A stretch of DNA of 64,000 nt from NCBI RefSeq assembly GCF_024623785.1, contig NZ_JANKBZ010000001.1, forward strand, positions 372,001 through 436,000, in the 5' to 3' direction. The notes under the pieces were generated by a model. It was not told the origin of the DNA and ran no database searches. It saw only the letters and a list, made by a program, of their open reading frames with translations. The DNA is from Archangium lipolyticum (lineage in GTDB: Bacteria; Myxococcota; Myxococcia; Myxococcales; Myxococcaceae). This document shows positions 12,085 to 19,718 of this stretch, in pieces. The position numbers and the translations under genes are program-made. How positions within the stretch are numbered: position 1 is the first letter of the stretch; every line of letters begins with the position of its first letter.

Positions 12085-13275
12085 TCAGCGCAAGGAGGCC
12101 GCCAGCTCGCGGAACCGCTCCAGGCCCTTGTTGAGCTGCTCGCGTGACGTCGCGAAGCTCATGCGGATGTAGCCCTCCGCTCCGAAGGGGGCCCCCGGCA
12201 CCGCCGCGACCCGGAAGTCGTTCAGGAGGATCTCCGAGAACTGCACCGAGCCCGTCACCGGCGTGCCCTTGTACGAGCGCCCGAAGAGGCCACTCACGTT
12301 GGGCAGCACGTAGAAGGCGCCCTCGGGACGCCGGCAGCGCACACCCTCGATCGCGTTCAGCGTGTCCACGACCAGGTCCCTCCGTCCCCGGTACTCCTCC
12401 ACCATGGGCACGAAGATGTCCTGCGGTCCCCTGAGCGCCGCCACCGCCGCCTTCTGCGCGAAGGACGCCGCGTTCGACGTGGACTGGTCCTGGATCATCT
12501 GCATGCCCGAGATGAGCCACTTGGGTCCCGCCACGTACCCCATGCGCCAGCCCGTCATCGAGAAGGCCTTGCTCATCCCGTTGATGACGACCAGCCGCGA
12601 CACCAGGTCCGGCGCCACGTTGCCGATGTTCAGGAACTGCCCCTGGTAGAGCAGCTTCTCGTAGATGTCGTCGCTCAGGATGAGGCACTCGTGCCCCCGC
12701 ACCGCCTGGGCGATGCCCTCCAGCGCGGCCTTCGAGAACACCGCCCCCGAGGGATTGCTCGGGCTGTTGAGCACCAGCGCCTTCGTGCGCGGCGAGAGCG
12801 CCTTACGGATGGCGTCTGGATCCGGCGCGAAGCCGTCCTCCTCGCGCGTCTCCACGAACACCGGCTTGCCCCCGGCCAGCTGCACCATGTCCGGGTAGCT
12901 CACCCAGTACGGCGCGACGATGATGACCTCGTCGCCCTCGTTCAGCAGCGCCTGGAACGCGTTGTACAGGGCCTGCTTGGCGCCCACCGTCACCAGCACC
13001 TGCTCCGGCGCGAAGGTGAGGTGGTTGTCCCGCTCCAGCTTCGCGCAGATGGCCTCGCGCAGCTCCTGGATGCCCGACGTGGGCGTGTACTTGGTGAAGC
13101 CCTGCCGCAGGGCCTCGATGGCCGCCTGCTTGATGAAGTCCGGCGTGTCGAAGTCAGGCTCGCCCGCCGCGAGACTCACTACGTCCACACCCTGAGCCAC
13201 CAACGCCTTCGCCTTCGCGTTGAGCGCGAGCGTAGGGGACGGTTTGATCGCCTTGAGCCGATTCGCGAGATTCAT
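12085..13275 (-). CDS. aspC: pyridoxal-phosphate aspartate aminotransferase
   Basis: A 396-aa fold-type I aminotransferase that interconverts aspartate and oxaloacetate with 2-oxoglutarate and glutamate. The PLP lysine sits in GMSKAFSMTGWRMGY (around residue 236). The NSPSNPSG loop and the C-terminal substrate Arg (EGYIRMSFA) are present. It belongs to the Bacillus/Thermus-type Ib subgroup rather than the E. coli AspC subgroup, so the symbol is by function. Start 13275 is preferred because GGAGG lies 8 nt upstream; an in-frame ATG at 13296 would place that site inside the gene. It is last in a leftward group with coaD and rsmD. Confidence 0.92.
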   Translation of the reverse strand: MNLANRLKAIKPSPTLALNAKAKALVAQGVDVVSLAAGEPDFDTPDFIKQAAIEALRQGFTKYTPTSGIQELREAICAKLERDNHLTFAPEQVLVTVGAKQALYNAFQALLNEGDEVIIVAPYWVSYPDMVQLAGGKPVFVETREEDGFAPDPDAIRKALSPRTKALVLNSPSNPSGAVFSKAALEGIAQAVRGHECLILSDDIYEKLLYQGQFLNIGNVAPDLVSRLVVINGMSKAFSMTGWRMGYVAGPKWLISGMQMIQDQSTSNAASFAQKAAVAALRGPQDIFVPMVEEYRGRRDLVVDTLNAIEGVRCRRPEGAFYVLPNVSGLFGRSYKGTPVTGSVQFSEILLNDFRVAAVPGAPFGAEGYIRMSFATSREQLNKGLERFRELAASLR

Positions 13276-13348
13276 GGGAGGCGCCTCCAGACGCACTCCG
13301 CGTAAGGTACCACCCGCATTTCACCGCGTCATGGGGGAAGGAGGGCGC

Positions 13349-13831
13349 TCAGCCCTGCTTGCCGTACTTCGCCCGCAGCACCTTGAGCACGTTGGGCGGT
13401 ACGAGCCCCTCCACGTTGCCACCGAACGAAGCAACCTCCCGGACGAGCTGCGACGACACGTAGAAGTAGTCCTCGCCCGTCATCATGAAGACGGTCTCGA
13501 TGCCAGGGGCCAGCTTGCGGTTCATGTTCGCCAGCTGGAACTCGTACTCGAAGTCGGACACCGCCCGCAGGCCGCGCAGGATGACGTTCACCCCGCGCCC
13601 GTTCGCGTACTCCACCAGCAGGCCGTGGAAGGCGTCCACCTCCACCCGCGGATCCGGGCACGCCTGGCGGATGAGCTCCTTGCGCTCCTCCTCACTGAAG
13701 AGCGGCACCTTCTTCGGGTTGACGGCAACCGCCACGATCACGCGATCGAACATCTGCAACGCGCGCTGGATGATGCTCAGGTGACCGTTGGTGAGCGGAT
13801 CGAATGAACCCGGGTAGATGGCGGTACGCAT
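13349..13831 (-). CDS. coaD: phosphopantetheine adenylyltransferase
   Basis: A 160-aa nucleotidyltransferase that adenylates 4'-phosphopantetheine in coenzyme A synthesis. The signature [14 protein letters not shown] (T/HxGH type) is at residues 8-21. The second loop [10 protein letters not shown], containing the ISSTxVR-like element, is near 128. Length equals the family norm. The start at 13831 gives [12 protein letters not shown]; an upstream ATG at 13852 adds seven atypical residues. It follows rsmD by 33 bp, the classical rsmD-coaD pairing. Confidence 0.96.
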   Translation of the reverse strand: MRTAIYPGSFDPLTNGHLSIIQRALQMFDRVIVAVAVNPKKVPLFSEEERKELIRQACPDPRVEVDAFHGLLVEYANGRGVNVILRGLRAVSDFEYEFQLANMNRKLAPGIETVFMMTGEDYFYVSSQLVREVASFGGNVEGLVPPNVLKVLRAKYGKQG

Positions 13832-13864
13832 GCGGGCGCAGTCTCGACGCACCCCGGCAAGCGG

Positions 13865-14422
13865 TCAAGGAATGCGGAAGAGACTTACCAGCGTGTCCCC
13901 GAACCGCCGCTGATCCACCCGCTCGAAGCCGGCGTGGGACTCGGGGGCCGGCTCGCGCTTGTCGTGCTCGATGACCACCGTCCCCCCGGGAGCCAGCACT
14001 CCGGCCCTGACCACTCCCTCCAGCACCGTCTCCACCACCCGCGCCGCGTAGGGCGGGTCCGCGAAGACGAGCTCGAAGCGATCCCCGCGGCGCCCGAGCG
14101 TCTCGAGCGCCCGCTCCACCGGCTGCGCGAGGATCTCCACCCGGGAGGTGAACCCCAGGGTGTCCGTGTTCGTCCGGCAGAGCGACAGCGCCTCCCGGTC
14201 CGAGTCCACCAACACCGCCTTGGGAGCCCCGCGCGAGACGGACTCGAGGCCCAGCGCCCCCGTCCCCGCGTAGAGATCCAGCACCTTCTGCTGCTCCAAC
14301 CACTGTCCGAGCACGTTGAAGATCGTCTCCCGCACCCGGTCCGCCGTGGGGCGGATGTGCTTCGACGTCGTCTTGGGGCCCGCCAGCGCCCGGCCCTTCG
14401 CCGTACCTGCCACGATGCGCAT
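13865..14422 (-). CDS. rsmD: 16S rRNA (guanine(966)-N2)-methyltransferase
   Basis: A 185-aa SAM-dependent methyltransferase acting on G966 of 16S rRNA. The N-terminal MRIVAGTAKGRALAGPK and the RPTADRVRETIFNVL segment are RsmD hallmarks. SAM motif I is LDLYAGTGALGLES and the catalytic motif is DPPY (residues about 123-126). Its ATG directly follows the stop of the upstream gene (TAGATG on the minus strand), indicating co-transcription, and coaD follows. Confidence 0.95.
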   Translation of the reverse strand: MRIVAGTAKGRALAGPKTTSKHIRPTADRVRETIFNVLGQWLEQQKVLDLYAGTGALGLESVSRGAPKAVLVDSDREALSLCRTNTDTLGFTSRVEILAQPVERALETLGRRGDRFELVFADPPYAARVVETVLEGVVRAGVLAPGGTVVIEHDKREPAPESHAGFERVDQRRFGDTLVSLFRIP

Positions 14423-15460
14423 CTAGTCGCCCCGGTTCTCCGCCAGGAACATCATCGACTTCCACCCCGTCCTCGTCGCGCCCAGCCCCGCCAGCACCTC
14501 GGAGGCCTCGGCGAACGTCAGCGCCTCCAGCCGCGCCGCATCCCGGGCCTCCAGAGGCGCGAGCTGCTCGCCCAGCACGCCCAGCAACTCCCCCGCCGTC
14601 AGGCCCGCCTTCTCCGCCTTCTCCTCCAGGCTCGTGCGCACCGCCTCCGGGTACGAAGCCAGCGCGATCCGCTCGAAAGGGGCCACACATTCCACCTTCC
14701 TCACGCCCGCCGCCACATATGTCGGCAGCGCCCGCACCGAGCGCCGCCCCGCCTCCCCCACCGACACCCCCGCCCCGTGCTGCCGCGTCAGCTCCACCAG
14801 GCTCTGGAGGAACTGCACCTCCGGCTCCTCCTCACCCAGGATCGTGGCGGGCACACGGAGGAAGCGCGCTCCCACGCCCCGCTTCCGCAATCCCTCGAGC
14901 AGCGCGCGGGCGCCCTCCAGCTCCTCGCCCTCGGCACCCGCGGGCAGTGACACCTCCAGCGCCAGCTCGCGCTCCACCACCGCGCCGGACAGCCTCGGCA
15001 CCACCTCCACCGCCACCTCCACGGGCAGCCGCGTCACGTCCAGCGACACCAGCGAGAAGCCCGCGTCCACCAGACGGAAGAGTCCCTCCTGCAGCTGCGC
15101 CATCGTCTCGGGGCCCACCTTCGACACCCGCACGGGCCCGGCCTGTAGGAAGAGGGGCCGCGCATGACCATCCGCCTCGGCCACCTGCTGCACGGAGGCC
15201 ATGAAGCGCTCGGCCGCCCCGCGATCCGCCAGGGGATGCGGGCAGAGCAGCCCCAGCACCGCGTCCTCGCCCCGCGCCGCGGCCAGCATGCCCGGCAACA
15301 TCGGCCGGGTGGGCGCGGGCAGGCACGGCAACGCGGCGGGCACCCCCTCCAGGGCCTTCAGCAGATCACGCGGGTTGAGCACGGGCAGCCGGGAGGCCGT
15401 CCCCAGCCGCGCCACCACGCTCGTCGGCCGCAGTGTCAGCACCTTGTCGAGCACATTCAT
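14423..15460 (-). CDS. conserved protein of unknown function, possible TIM-barrel fold
   Basis: A 345-aa protein that I cannot name. It begins MNVLDKVLTLRPTSVVA and is rich in Leu, Val and Glu without a signal peptide or membrane helix. Segments such as FLQAGPVRVSKVGPETMAQL, VDAGFSLVSLDVTRLP and ALPTYVAAGVRKVE alternate strand and helix in a way that recalls class II aldolase or tagatose-bisphosphate aldolase barrels. No catalytic metal motif was recognised. The upstream extension to 15721 runs through low-complexity Arg/Ser sequence and is not credible. It is directly joined to rsmD. Confidence 0.65.
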   Translation of the reverse strand: MNVLDKVLTLRPTSVVARLGTASRLPVLNPRDLLKALEGVPAALPCLPAPTRPMLPGMLAAARGEDAVLGLLCPHPLADRGAAERFMASVQQVAEADGHARPLFLQAGPVRVSKVGPETMAQLQEGLFRLVDAGFSLVSLDVTRLPVEVAVEVVPRLSGAVVERELALEVSLPAGAEGEELEGARALLEGLRKRGVGARFLRVPATILGEEEPEVQFLQSLVELTRQHGAGVSVGEAGRRSVRALPTYVAAGVRKVECVAPFERIALASYPEAVRTSLEEKAEKAGLTAGELLGVLGEQLAPLEARDAARLEALTFAEASEVLAGLGATRTGWKSMMFLAENRGD

Positions 15461-15542
15461 CCGGGGGCCGAGAATCGTCCGCTCCCGAGGGGGCCGCAAG
15501 CGGCATGTGGGGGTTCCGTTCAACCCCTCACCTCTGGAGGGC

Positions 15543-16871
15543 TCACCCCTCCATCGCGGGCTCGGCGCTGAGGGGCGCCTTCTGCTCGGAGGCGCTGGCC
15601 TGCGCGGGAGCGGCCTCGCGAGGCGCCGACGCGCCGTGGCCGCCACCCAGCGACATGCCGGTGTGGTAGGCGCGCTCGCCATGGACGTGGGGATCCAGCC
15701 CCTCGTACTCGGCCTCGTCATCGACGCGCAGACCCACCACCGCCTGCACCACCTTGAGGAGCACGAAGGTGAGGAGGGAGGAGAAGGCGGCCACGGCCAG
15801 GATGCTCAGGGCCTGCTTGCCGAGCAGCGCCCAGTTGCCACCAGCGAGGACCCCATCGGCTCCCGCCGGATTGACGGCCACGGTGGCGAACACACCGGTG
15901 AGCAGGGCGCCGAGCGCACCGCCCACGCCATGAACACCCACGACATCCAGCGCATCGTCGTAGCGGAAGTGCTCCTTGAGGAGGACGCCGCCGTAGCAGA
16001 CCGCGCCGGCCAGCAGGCCGATGGCCAGCGCGCCCATGGGCGCGACGAAGCCGGCGGCCGGGGTGATGCCCACCAGACCCGCGACGAGACCACTGGCGGC
16101 ACCCAGCGCGGTCACCTTCTTCAGACGGATCAGGTCCACGAGGCCCCACGCCACCGCGCCGGCGGCGGCCGCCAGGTGGGTGTTGGTCGCGGCGACGGCG
16201 GCCAGCTCGTTGGCCGCGAGCGCGCTGCCCGCGTTGAAGCCGAACCAGCCGAACCAGAGGAGCCCCGCGCCCAGCAGGGTGAAGGCGAGGTTATGCGGGG
16301 GCTGACGGGCGCCCTTGCGGCGGCCCACCACGAGCGCCACCACGAGCGCCGACACACCGCTGGTGAGGTGCACCACGGCGCCACCGGCGAAGTCGAGCGC
16401 GCCCAGCTTCAGCAGCCAGCCATCCGCGGCCCACACCCAGTGCGCCACGGGCGCGTACACGAACGTCGCCCACAGCACCGTGAAGAGGAGGAAGGCGGAG
16501 AACTTGAGCCGCTCGGCGTACGCCCCGCTGATGAGCGCGGGCGTGATGGCGGCGAAGGTGCCCTGGAACAGGAAGAAGAGGATGTGCGGCAGCGAGCCCT
16601 TGGCCTCCGTCCCCACCCCCTTCATGAACAGGTACGTGGCGCCTCCGATGAGGCCTCCCTGGCTCTCCCCGAAGGCGAGCGAGTAGCCCCACAGCGCCCA
16701 CACCACCGTGACCACCGCCAGAGCGCCAAAGCTGTGCATGAGGGTGGAGAGCACGTTCTTGCCCTGCACCATGCCCCCGTAGAAGAGCGCCAGACCCGGG
16801 ACCATCAGCATCACCAGCGCACTCGCCACCAACACCCACGCCACATCGGCTCCGACGATTCCGCCTGACAT
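15543..16871 (-). CDS. amtB: ammonium channel AmtB
   Basis: A 442-aa polytopic membrane protein of the Amt/Mep/Rh family conducting ammonium or ammonia. The sequence carries the classic first helix motif (MVPGLALFYGGMV), the two pore histidines (APVAHWVWA and VGVHGVGGALGALLTG) and about 11 hydrophobic segments. The C-terminal tail (from about 385) contains the conserved DDEAEYEGLDPHVHGERAY, the GlnK-docking region, followed by an Ala-rich extension. ATG 16871 is chosen for its spacing from GAGAGG; ATG 16874 and an upstream frame to 16946 (MACWLTGC) are alternatives. No glnK/glnB gene is adjacent. Two large hairpins lie upstream. Confidence 0.95.
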   Translation of the reverse strand: MSGGIVGADVAWVLVASALVMLMVPGLALFYGGMVQGKNVLSTLMHSFGALAVVTVVWALWGYSLAFGESQGGLIGGATYLFMKGVGTEAKGSLPHILFFLFQGTFAAITPALISGAYAERLKFSAFLLFTVLWATFVYAPVAHWVWAADGWLLKLGALDFAGGAVVHLTSGVSALVVALVVGRRKGARQPPHNLAFTLLGAGLLWFGWFGFNAGSALAANELAAVAATNTHLAAAAGAVAWGLVDLIRLKKVTALGAASGLVAGLVGITPAAGFVAPMGALAIGLLAGAVCYGGVLLKEHFRYDDALDVVGVHGVGGALGALLTGVFATVAVNPAGADGVLAGGNWALLGKQALSILAVAAFSSLLTFVLLKVVQAVVGLRVDDEAEYEGLDPHVHGERAYHTGMSLGGGHGASAPREAAPAQASASEQKAPLSAEPAMEG

Positions 16872-17039
16872 CATCACCTCTCGGTCGATGGGCCTCGTGG
16901 GCCCGCCCTGCTCGCGAGCAGTGCAACCGGTGAGCCAACACGCCATCCCCCCCAGGGAACAGGCGCATCCCCTCGAAATCCATGGGGATTTCCAGGTGGG
17001 AGCGGCCTGCCCGCCGGCTTCTGTCGATCCTCCCGGCGG

Positions 17040-17085
17040 CCTACGAATTTGTAGGTTCCCCCTCGCGAACCGACAAATTCGTAGG
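17040..17085. repeat. large hairpin 1 upstream of amtB (paired palindromes)
   Basis: Two 19-nt arms (17040-17058 and 17067-17085) pair with one mismatch around an 8-nt loop. Each arm itself contains a near-palindrome: CCTACGAATTTGTAGG at 17040-17055 and a close variant at 17070-17085, centres 30 bp apart. The AT-rich cores stand out in GC-rich DNA. Function is unknown; an operator pair, a REP/MITE-like element or an RNA hairpin are possible. Confidence 0.75.
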
Positions 17086-17167
17086 ATTCACGGGGAGTGG
17101 GATCGCGAGCCGCGGGAAGGGACGGACACCACGACAGCCACACCGTGAGGACGGCCGCGCCAGCCTC

Positions 17168-17219
17168 CCTCCTACAATTTTGTCGCTCGCGCTCCTTGGA
17201 GCTACGAAATTGTAGGAGG
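17168..17219. repeat. large hairpin 2 upstream of amtB, related to hairpin 1
   Basis: Two 21-nt arms (17168-17188 and 17199-17219) pair with two mismatches around a 10-nt loop; the outer 13 bp pair perfectly. Embedded near-palindromes at 17171-17186 and 17201-17216 (GCTACGAAATTGTAGG) again have centres 30 bp apart and match the hairpin 1 motif. It lies 9 bp beyond the stop of the leftward beta-helix gene, so it could also end that transcript. Confidence 0.75.
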
Positions 17220-17227
17220 CGTGGGGC

Positions 17228-18787
17228 TCACTCCAACAAGCCGGAGCCCTGATCCACGCCGATCACCTGCTGCCACACCTCGAGCTTCTCCGGCGAGGAG
17301 AGCGTGAGCAGGTCTCCGGGGAAGTCTCCCAGGAAACGCGCGAGGTCTCCGTCGAGCCGAGCCGTCACGGCATCGGCCTTCAGGATGCCATCGGCGGCAT
17401 AGAGGTTCTCCTCCATGAGGAGCCCCGGGCGGAAGGGCACATCCCCCAACCGGAGCAACAGCCGTTGCGAGCCGCTCCGCACGGTGTTGTTCCTGACGAC
17501 GAGCCCGGTGATCACCTTGCCATCGGCGGCCAGCATCAGCCCGTAGCTGGCCGTGCCCTCGATGAGGTTGCCCTCCACCCTGGCGGTCCTGGCGCTCTCG
17601 ATGCGGATGCCCTGCCCATTGCCCTCGGGGACGTTGCGGATCTCCTGGAGGTGATTGTCCAGCACCGACACGTTCTCGGGGGGCGAGCTGCCACCCAGCA
17701 CGGAGACACCGCGGCCCGAGCGCGAGATGGAATTGCCCTGGACGAGGATGTCACGGGCGAGCTGCTGGACGAGCACCGCCTCACCCGCGGAAGAGCCGCC
17801 CGGGCGGATGGCGGTATTGGGGAAACCCCAGAGGACGTTGTCGCGCACGGTGACGCCATGGCACTGCTTGATGTCCACTCCGTTCTCGCCCTCGTCGTGC
17901 AGCGTGTTGCCCTCGATGAGCACGAGCTCGGCGGGAGCCGCACCCGCCTGGCATTGGATGGAGTCTCCCGAGTTGTGATGGATGTCGTTGTCCCGGAGGG
18001 TGATGTTCCGTGACGGGCCCACCACCACCACGCCATGGGAGTCATCCCCGGACTTGATGAAGTGGTGGATGGTGTTGCTCTGGATGGTGATGTCCCGCGG
18101 GCCATCCACGAGCACGCCCGCGCTGGTCGTGCCGCTCTTCAGCTCGCTCCCGGACAGGACGGACTGACTGGCACCGCTGTCGAAGATGACGGCGAACATC
18201 GGAGCACCCCCGACGTCGACCTGCAGGTTGTCCAGGTTCCAACGCCCCCGGATGCGGATGACCGCGCTCCGGACCCTGTCTTTCGGGACGAGGGTGGGAC
18301 GGGACGAGCCCTCTCCGCGCAAGGTGATGGGGGCGACGCCCGAGCCCTTGGACTCGAGAACGAGCTCCTCCGGGTACACCCCCGGGAGCACCCGGATGAC
18401 CTCTCCCGGGTTCGCGAGCGCCGCCGCCCGGCCGATGGTGCGAAGCGGGGCCTCGAGCGTGCCCTTCGCCCCATCGGACCCCTTCGTGCTCACGTACCAG
18501 CTCCGGCCCGTGGGCGTTGGAGGTGGAGGTTGTGCCGGTGGTGGGGGCTGCGCAGGAGGCGGATCCGTCGGCGTGGGCTCCTCCTTGGGAGGCGGTTGCA
18601 CCGGAGGGGGTGGCTGCCCCGCTTGAGGCGGCGGCTGCTCCTCTGGAGGGAGCGGCTGCTCCGTCCGAGGCGATGGTGGCAACACCCGAGCCCTGGGTAA
18701 CTCCGGCTCACAGGCGAGCAGGAGCAGACAGGTGAACACTCCGCATGCACCCTTGAGGCTTCTTCCGCCGCGCTCGCCTGGTTTCAC
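17228..18787 (-). CDS. lipoprotein with Pro-rich linker and parallel beta-helix domain
   Basis: A 519-aa exported protein beginning at GTG 18787 behind GGAGGG. A signal peptide ends in a lipobox (LLLAC). Residues 35-95 are an almost pure Pro/Gln/Glu linker. From about 97 (SWYVSTKGSDGAKGTLEAPLRTI, a DUF1565-like entry) the protein is a right-handed parallel beta-helix of NosD/PbH1 type. It has repeated short rungs such as ITIQSNTIHH, ITLRDNDIHHNSG and VTVRDNVLWG. Such folds bind or cleave polysaccharides, but no lyase catalytic set is obvious, so adhesion or sugar binding is equally likely. Confidence 0.85.
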   Translation of the reverse strand: MKPGERGGRSLKGACGVFTCLLLLACEPELPRARVLPPSPRTEQPLPPEEQPPPQAGQPPPPVQPPPKEEPTPTDPPPAQPPPPAQPPPPTPTGRSWYVSTKGSDGAKGTLEAPLRTIGRAAALANPGEVIRVLPGVYPEELVLESKGSGVAPITLRGEGSSRPTLVPKDRVRSAVIRIRGRWNLDNLQVDVGGAPMFAVIFDSGASQSVLSGSELKSGTTSAGVLVDGPRDITIQSNTIHHFIKSGDDSHGVVVVGPSRNITLRDNDIHHNSGDSIQCQAGAAPAELVLIEGNTLHDEGENGVDIKQCHGVTVRDNVLWGFPNTAIRPGGSSAGEAVLVQQLARDILVQGNSISRSGRGVSVLGGSSPPENVSVLDNHLQEIRNVPEGNGQGIRIESARTARVEGNLIEGTASYGLMLAADGKVITGLVVRNNTVRSGSQRLLLRLGDVPFRPGLLMEENLYAADGILKADAVTARLDGDLARFLGDFPGDLLTLSSPEKLEVWQQVIGVDQGSGLLE

Positions 18788-18924
18788 CCGGTGCCCTCCC
18801 CCTCACAACCCCTACCGCGGCGCCGAAAGTCGCCATGAGGGAGGCAGGCAACAAGGGGGACGCCCTGCGGTGAGGTGGCACACCGGGCGACACGCGCCGC
18901 CCCTCACCCGCCAGGTGTCAGGCG

Positions 18925-19704
18925 TCACACGGTCGGGCCCGTGGAGCTCCGCACGAGAGGAACCACTCCCGCCGCGAGGCGCAGCCGCGGTGCCTGCCCG
19001 AGTGTCTTCAACCGGTCATGGGCGATGACCATCAGGAGCGCGTAGAACCCACAGGACACCAGCACATGCCACCACGCGTGGAACTGCGGGTTGGGGACGC
19101 CATGCGCGGGGAGCGTCTCGTTGAGCGTGGGGCAGAACTGGATGTCACTCAGCCAGAGGACGATGGCGAGCGCATAGGCGCCGATGCCGAGCTGGAAGAC
19201 CCGCCTCGCCGCCACGTCCTGACTCCGGCGGTGGATGAGGTAGACGCGCGCGAGCGCGTAGAACTCGAGTGACGCGAAGCTCACCTGGAAGGCGAAGAAC
19301 TGGAAGCGCCCCCGGGTGAAGGCCGAGAGGTACGTCGAGAGCACCGCGTAGCCGAGCAGCGCGAGGGGGAACCCCAGCCCGAAGCGCCGCTCGGGGCGGT
19401 TCTCCACCAGGATGTAGACCATGACGAGGGCGAGGTAGAGCATCGGGAGCTCGTCCAGCATCTGGTACTGGAAGAGGAGCGTCGCGTGGAACGCGATGCT
19501 CCCGAGCCCCACCACCGACACCATCGCGAACGCGAGCATGAACCGGCGCTCCAGCACGCGGTGATGGAGCGCGATGCCGAGGACGCCCGCGAGCACCATG
19601 GCCAGGCTGGAGACCGAGTTGAACAGCTCGCAGACGTAGTGGAGGTGCTCGTAGTTCGTCTCGCACCAATCCACCGTCGATGTGGCCGGTCCCCAGAAGC
19701 CCAT
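18925..19704 (-). CDS. alkaline-ceramidase-family membrane hydrolase
   Basis: A 259-aa protein with about seven hydrophobic helices, matching the alkaline ceramidase (ACER/YPC1) branch of the CREST superfamily. The family's N-terminal GPATSTVDWCETNY is intact. So are SIAFHATL (first zinc His plus Ser), DELPMLYLAL (Asp) and the late HAWWH (two zinc His). Eukaryotic members release fatty acid and sphingoid base from ceramide inside internal membranes. Here it would act in the inner membrane; myxobacteria do make ceramides. It lies 14 bp downstream of ileS on the same strand. The activity is inferred from motifs only. Confidence 0.85.
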   Translation of the reverse strand: MGFWGPATSTVDWCETNYEHLHYVCELFNSVSSLAMVLAGVLGIALHHRVLERRFMLAFAMVSVVGLGSIAFHATLLFQYQMLDELPMLYLALVMVYILVENRPERRFGLGFPLALLGYAVLSTYLSAFTRGRFQFFAFQVSFASLEFYALARVYLIHRRSQDVAARRVFQLGIGAYALAIVLWLSDIQFCPTLNETLPAHGVPNPQFHAWWHVLVSCGFYALLMVIAHDRLKTLGQAPRLRLAAGVVPLVRSSTGPTV

Positions 19705-19718
19705 GGTGGATGCCTGGG

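Larger units (their letters stand above)
16872..17227. other. 356-bp intergenic region upstream of amtB
   Basis: Apart from the two hairpins I see no gene here. Short open frames on both strands run through the palindromes and translate to repeated xFVG peptides created by the repeats, so they are not taken as genes. The amtB promoter should lie here. Confidence 0.6.

Noticed and set aside
16874-17143. 89-codon minus-strand frame (and an opposite plus-strand frame) through the hairpins
   Set aside because: The repeated YEFVG/YKFVG peptides result from the palindromes themselves; both strands are open because of composition.
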